Assembly (NCBI GenBank): GCA_905372035.1
Contig: CAJPNN010000069.1
Location: 1 to 6,149 of the forward strand
From: Bacillota bacterium
GTDB taxonomy: Bacteria > Bacillota > Clostridia > Peptostreptococcales > Anaerovoracaceae
DNA: 6,149 bases
Direction: 5' to 3'
Shown here: in pieces, positions 4,930 through 6,149 of the stretch
Layout of the letters: each line of letters starts with the position of its first letter
How positions within the stretch are numbered: position 1 is the first letter of the stretch
The notes under the pieces: generated by a model
Told to the model about the DNA's origin: nothing
Databases searched by the model: none
What the model saw: only the letters and a program-made list of their open reading frames with translations
Position numbers and translations under genes: made by a program

Positions 4930-6137
4930 TGGCAGTAACCAAGATACATCTGATTAAAACCACTCTTAAAAAGGCGATAGATTATATCTGTAACGGAGAT
5001 AAAACAGATGATGAAGTCTATGTTACAACCAACCTTTGCAGCAGAGAAAATGCTCATAAAGAGTTTGAACTTACCAAGAAACAATTTGGCTCAAGAACTA
5101 AGACCTTAGCACACCATTTGATCCAATCTTTTGTTCCGAAAGAAGTGAGCTTTGAAGAAGCGCATCAAGTCGGAATTGAACTTTGTGAAAAGATTTTAGG
5201 CGGGAAATATGAGTATGTTTTAGCTACCCATATAGACAAAGACCATATTCACAATCACATAATTTTTAATTCCATAGATGTGGATGAGGGCAAGATTTAT
5301 CATTCCTATTACGGCTCTTATATGAACATCAGAAACCAAAGCGACAGACTTTGCAAGGAACATAATTTATCTATCATCAACCAAGAAGCACAAAAAGAAA
5401 TCAACGAGATTAAGCGAAGAAAATTTGTGAATTGGTACGACTGGAATGAGGATAAAAAAGGTAAAAGTTATAAATCAAGGCTCCAATTTGATATTGATAG
5501 GACTATAAAACAGTCAATCAATTGGCAGGACTTTTTATCTAAAATGGAAGGCTGCGGTTATGAAATTAAGATTGGCAAGCATATAGCTTTCAGGACTAAA
5601 AATCAGCAGAGATTTACCAGAGCAAAGACTATTGGAGCTAACTATACTGAGGAAAGAATTAAGGAGCGAATCCTGAATAAAGACAAAGAACTTGGCAATA
5701 TCATAGACCTTAAAAATAACGATAAAGCAAAGTTAAGCAAATGCTATGAACATTGGGCAACAAAACATAATCTTAAGACTGCTGCTTCTACGCTTGTTGA
5801 AATCAGGAACAAAGGATTTAAGTCAATGGAGGAATTAGAGCGTGGTATTAGTCAAATCTCCATTGAAAAAAATGACTTGAAGCGAGAGTTTGATAAACTG
5901 TCATGGGAGCAAAAGAGGATAAAGGAAGCAGCAAAGCATATTCAAATCTGTATAAGTAAAAGAGAACATTATGAGGGTTATCGCAAAAATCCGAACGATA
6001 AAATTTATATGATGATGAACAGAAAAGATGTAGAAGCCTATCAGAAGTCTTATGAGGAAATAGATATTTTTCTTAAGCAATTTCCGCACTTGAGACATGT
6101 GGAGTGCATAGCGTTGATACAAAGAGTGAAATCGTGA
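4929..6137 (+). CDS. mobA: MOBP-type relaxase (mobilization nuclease)
   Basis: A 402-residue relaxase of the MobA/VirD2 superfamily. It nicks one oriT strand, stays bound through a tyrosine and pilots the strand into the recipient through a helper's channel. Motif I contains the likely nucleophile Y19 (KKAIDYICNGDKT). Motif II is near AHHLIQSF (61-68). Motif III is HIDKDHIHNHIIFN (101-114), with H106, H108 and H110 as metal ligands. Residues about 180-260 are a basic DNA-binding extension and about 300-390 are predicted coiled coil. No primase or helicase domain is attached. Translation is coupled to mobC through TAATG, with a modest GAGGT at 4915-4919. The stop is 12 bases before the window edge. 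The C-terminus seems short for the family, so loss of a tail is possible but unproven. Confidence 0.95.
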   Translation: MAVTKIHLIKTTLKKAIDYICNGDKTDDEVYVTTNLCSRENAHKEFELTKKQFGSRTKTLAHHLIQSFVPKEVSFEEAHQVGIELCEKILGGKYEYVLATHIDKDHIHNHIIFNSIDVDEGKIYHSYYGSYMNIRNQSDRLCKEHNLSIINQEAQKEINEIKRRKFVNWYDWNEDKKGKSYKSRLQFDIDRTIKQSINWQDFLSKMEGCGYEIKIGKHIAFRTKNQQRFTRAKTIGANYTEERIKERILNKDKELGNIIDLKNNDKAKLSKCYEHWATKHNLKTAASTLVEIRNKGFKSMEELERGISQISIEKNDLKREFDKLSWEQKRIKEAAKHIQICISKREHYEGYRKNPNDKIYMMMNRKDVEAYQKSYEEIDIFLKQFPHLRHVECIALIQRVKS

Positions 6138-6149
6138 AAATCCTGCATT

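Noticed and set aside
1..6149. CRISPR array, tRNA or rRNA gene, insertion sequence, toxin-antitoxin pair, resistance or defence gene
   Set aside because: No regularly spaced repeats, tRNA cloverleaf, transposase or cargo-like gene was seen; every sizeable + strand frame belongs to integration, replication or mobilization.

Overview
The window is the core of an integrative mobilizable element (IME), or a close relative, from a low-GC Firmicute. The evidence is AT-rich DNA, near-consensus AAAGGAGG ribosome binding sites, a perfect sigma-A promoter, GTG and TTG starts, and protein families common on mobile elements of Clostridia and other Gram-positive anaerobes. The host genus cannot be fixed from the sequence. 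All seven genes lie on the + strand, and no chromosomal flank or attachment site can be recognised.

Layout. (1) 1-104: a consensus promoter interleaved with AGAAAC repeats. (2) 105-1814: an excisionase-like wHTH protein, a complete tyrosine integrase, and a 149-residue ribbon-helix-helix-like protein, all overlapping. (3) 1815-1920: a short, highly structured leader. On the opposite strand it carries what looks like a complete small RNA unit: extended -10 promoter, stem-loop and intrinsic terminator. (4) 1921-4237: a PrimPol-type primase overlapping a VapE-type P-loop helicase. (5) 4238-4548: a 311-base gene-free stretch. At its left it has a 20-bp inverted array of GCTACC-like hexamers (possible replication origin or terminator), and at its right three successive hairpins (likely oriT). 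(6) 4549-6137: MobC-like accessory protein and MOBP-type relaxase, overlapping by one base.

Inferred life cycle: integrase and excisionase insert and excise the element. Primase and VapE-like helicase replicate the excised circle, perhaps from the GCTACC array. The MobC-relaxase complex nicks oriT just upstream of its own genes and is carried to a new cell by the conjugation channel of a helper element. No coupling protein or type IV secretion gene is present, so in this window the element is mobilizable rather than self-transmissible.

The most novel candidate is the putative antisense RNA (about 65 nt, minus strand, from about 1865 down to 1801) facing the primase leader. It has the form of plasmid countertranscript copy-number control, but here it sits on a primase-VapE replication module of an integrating element.
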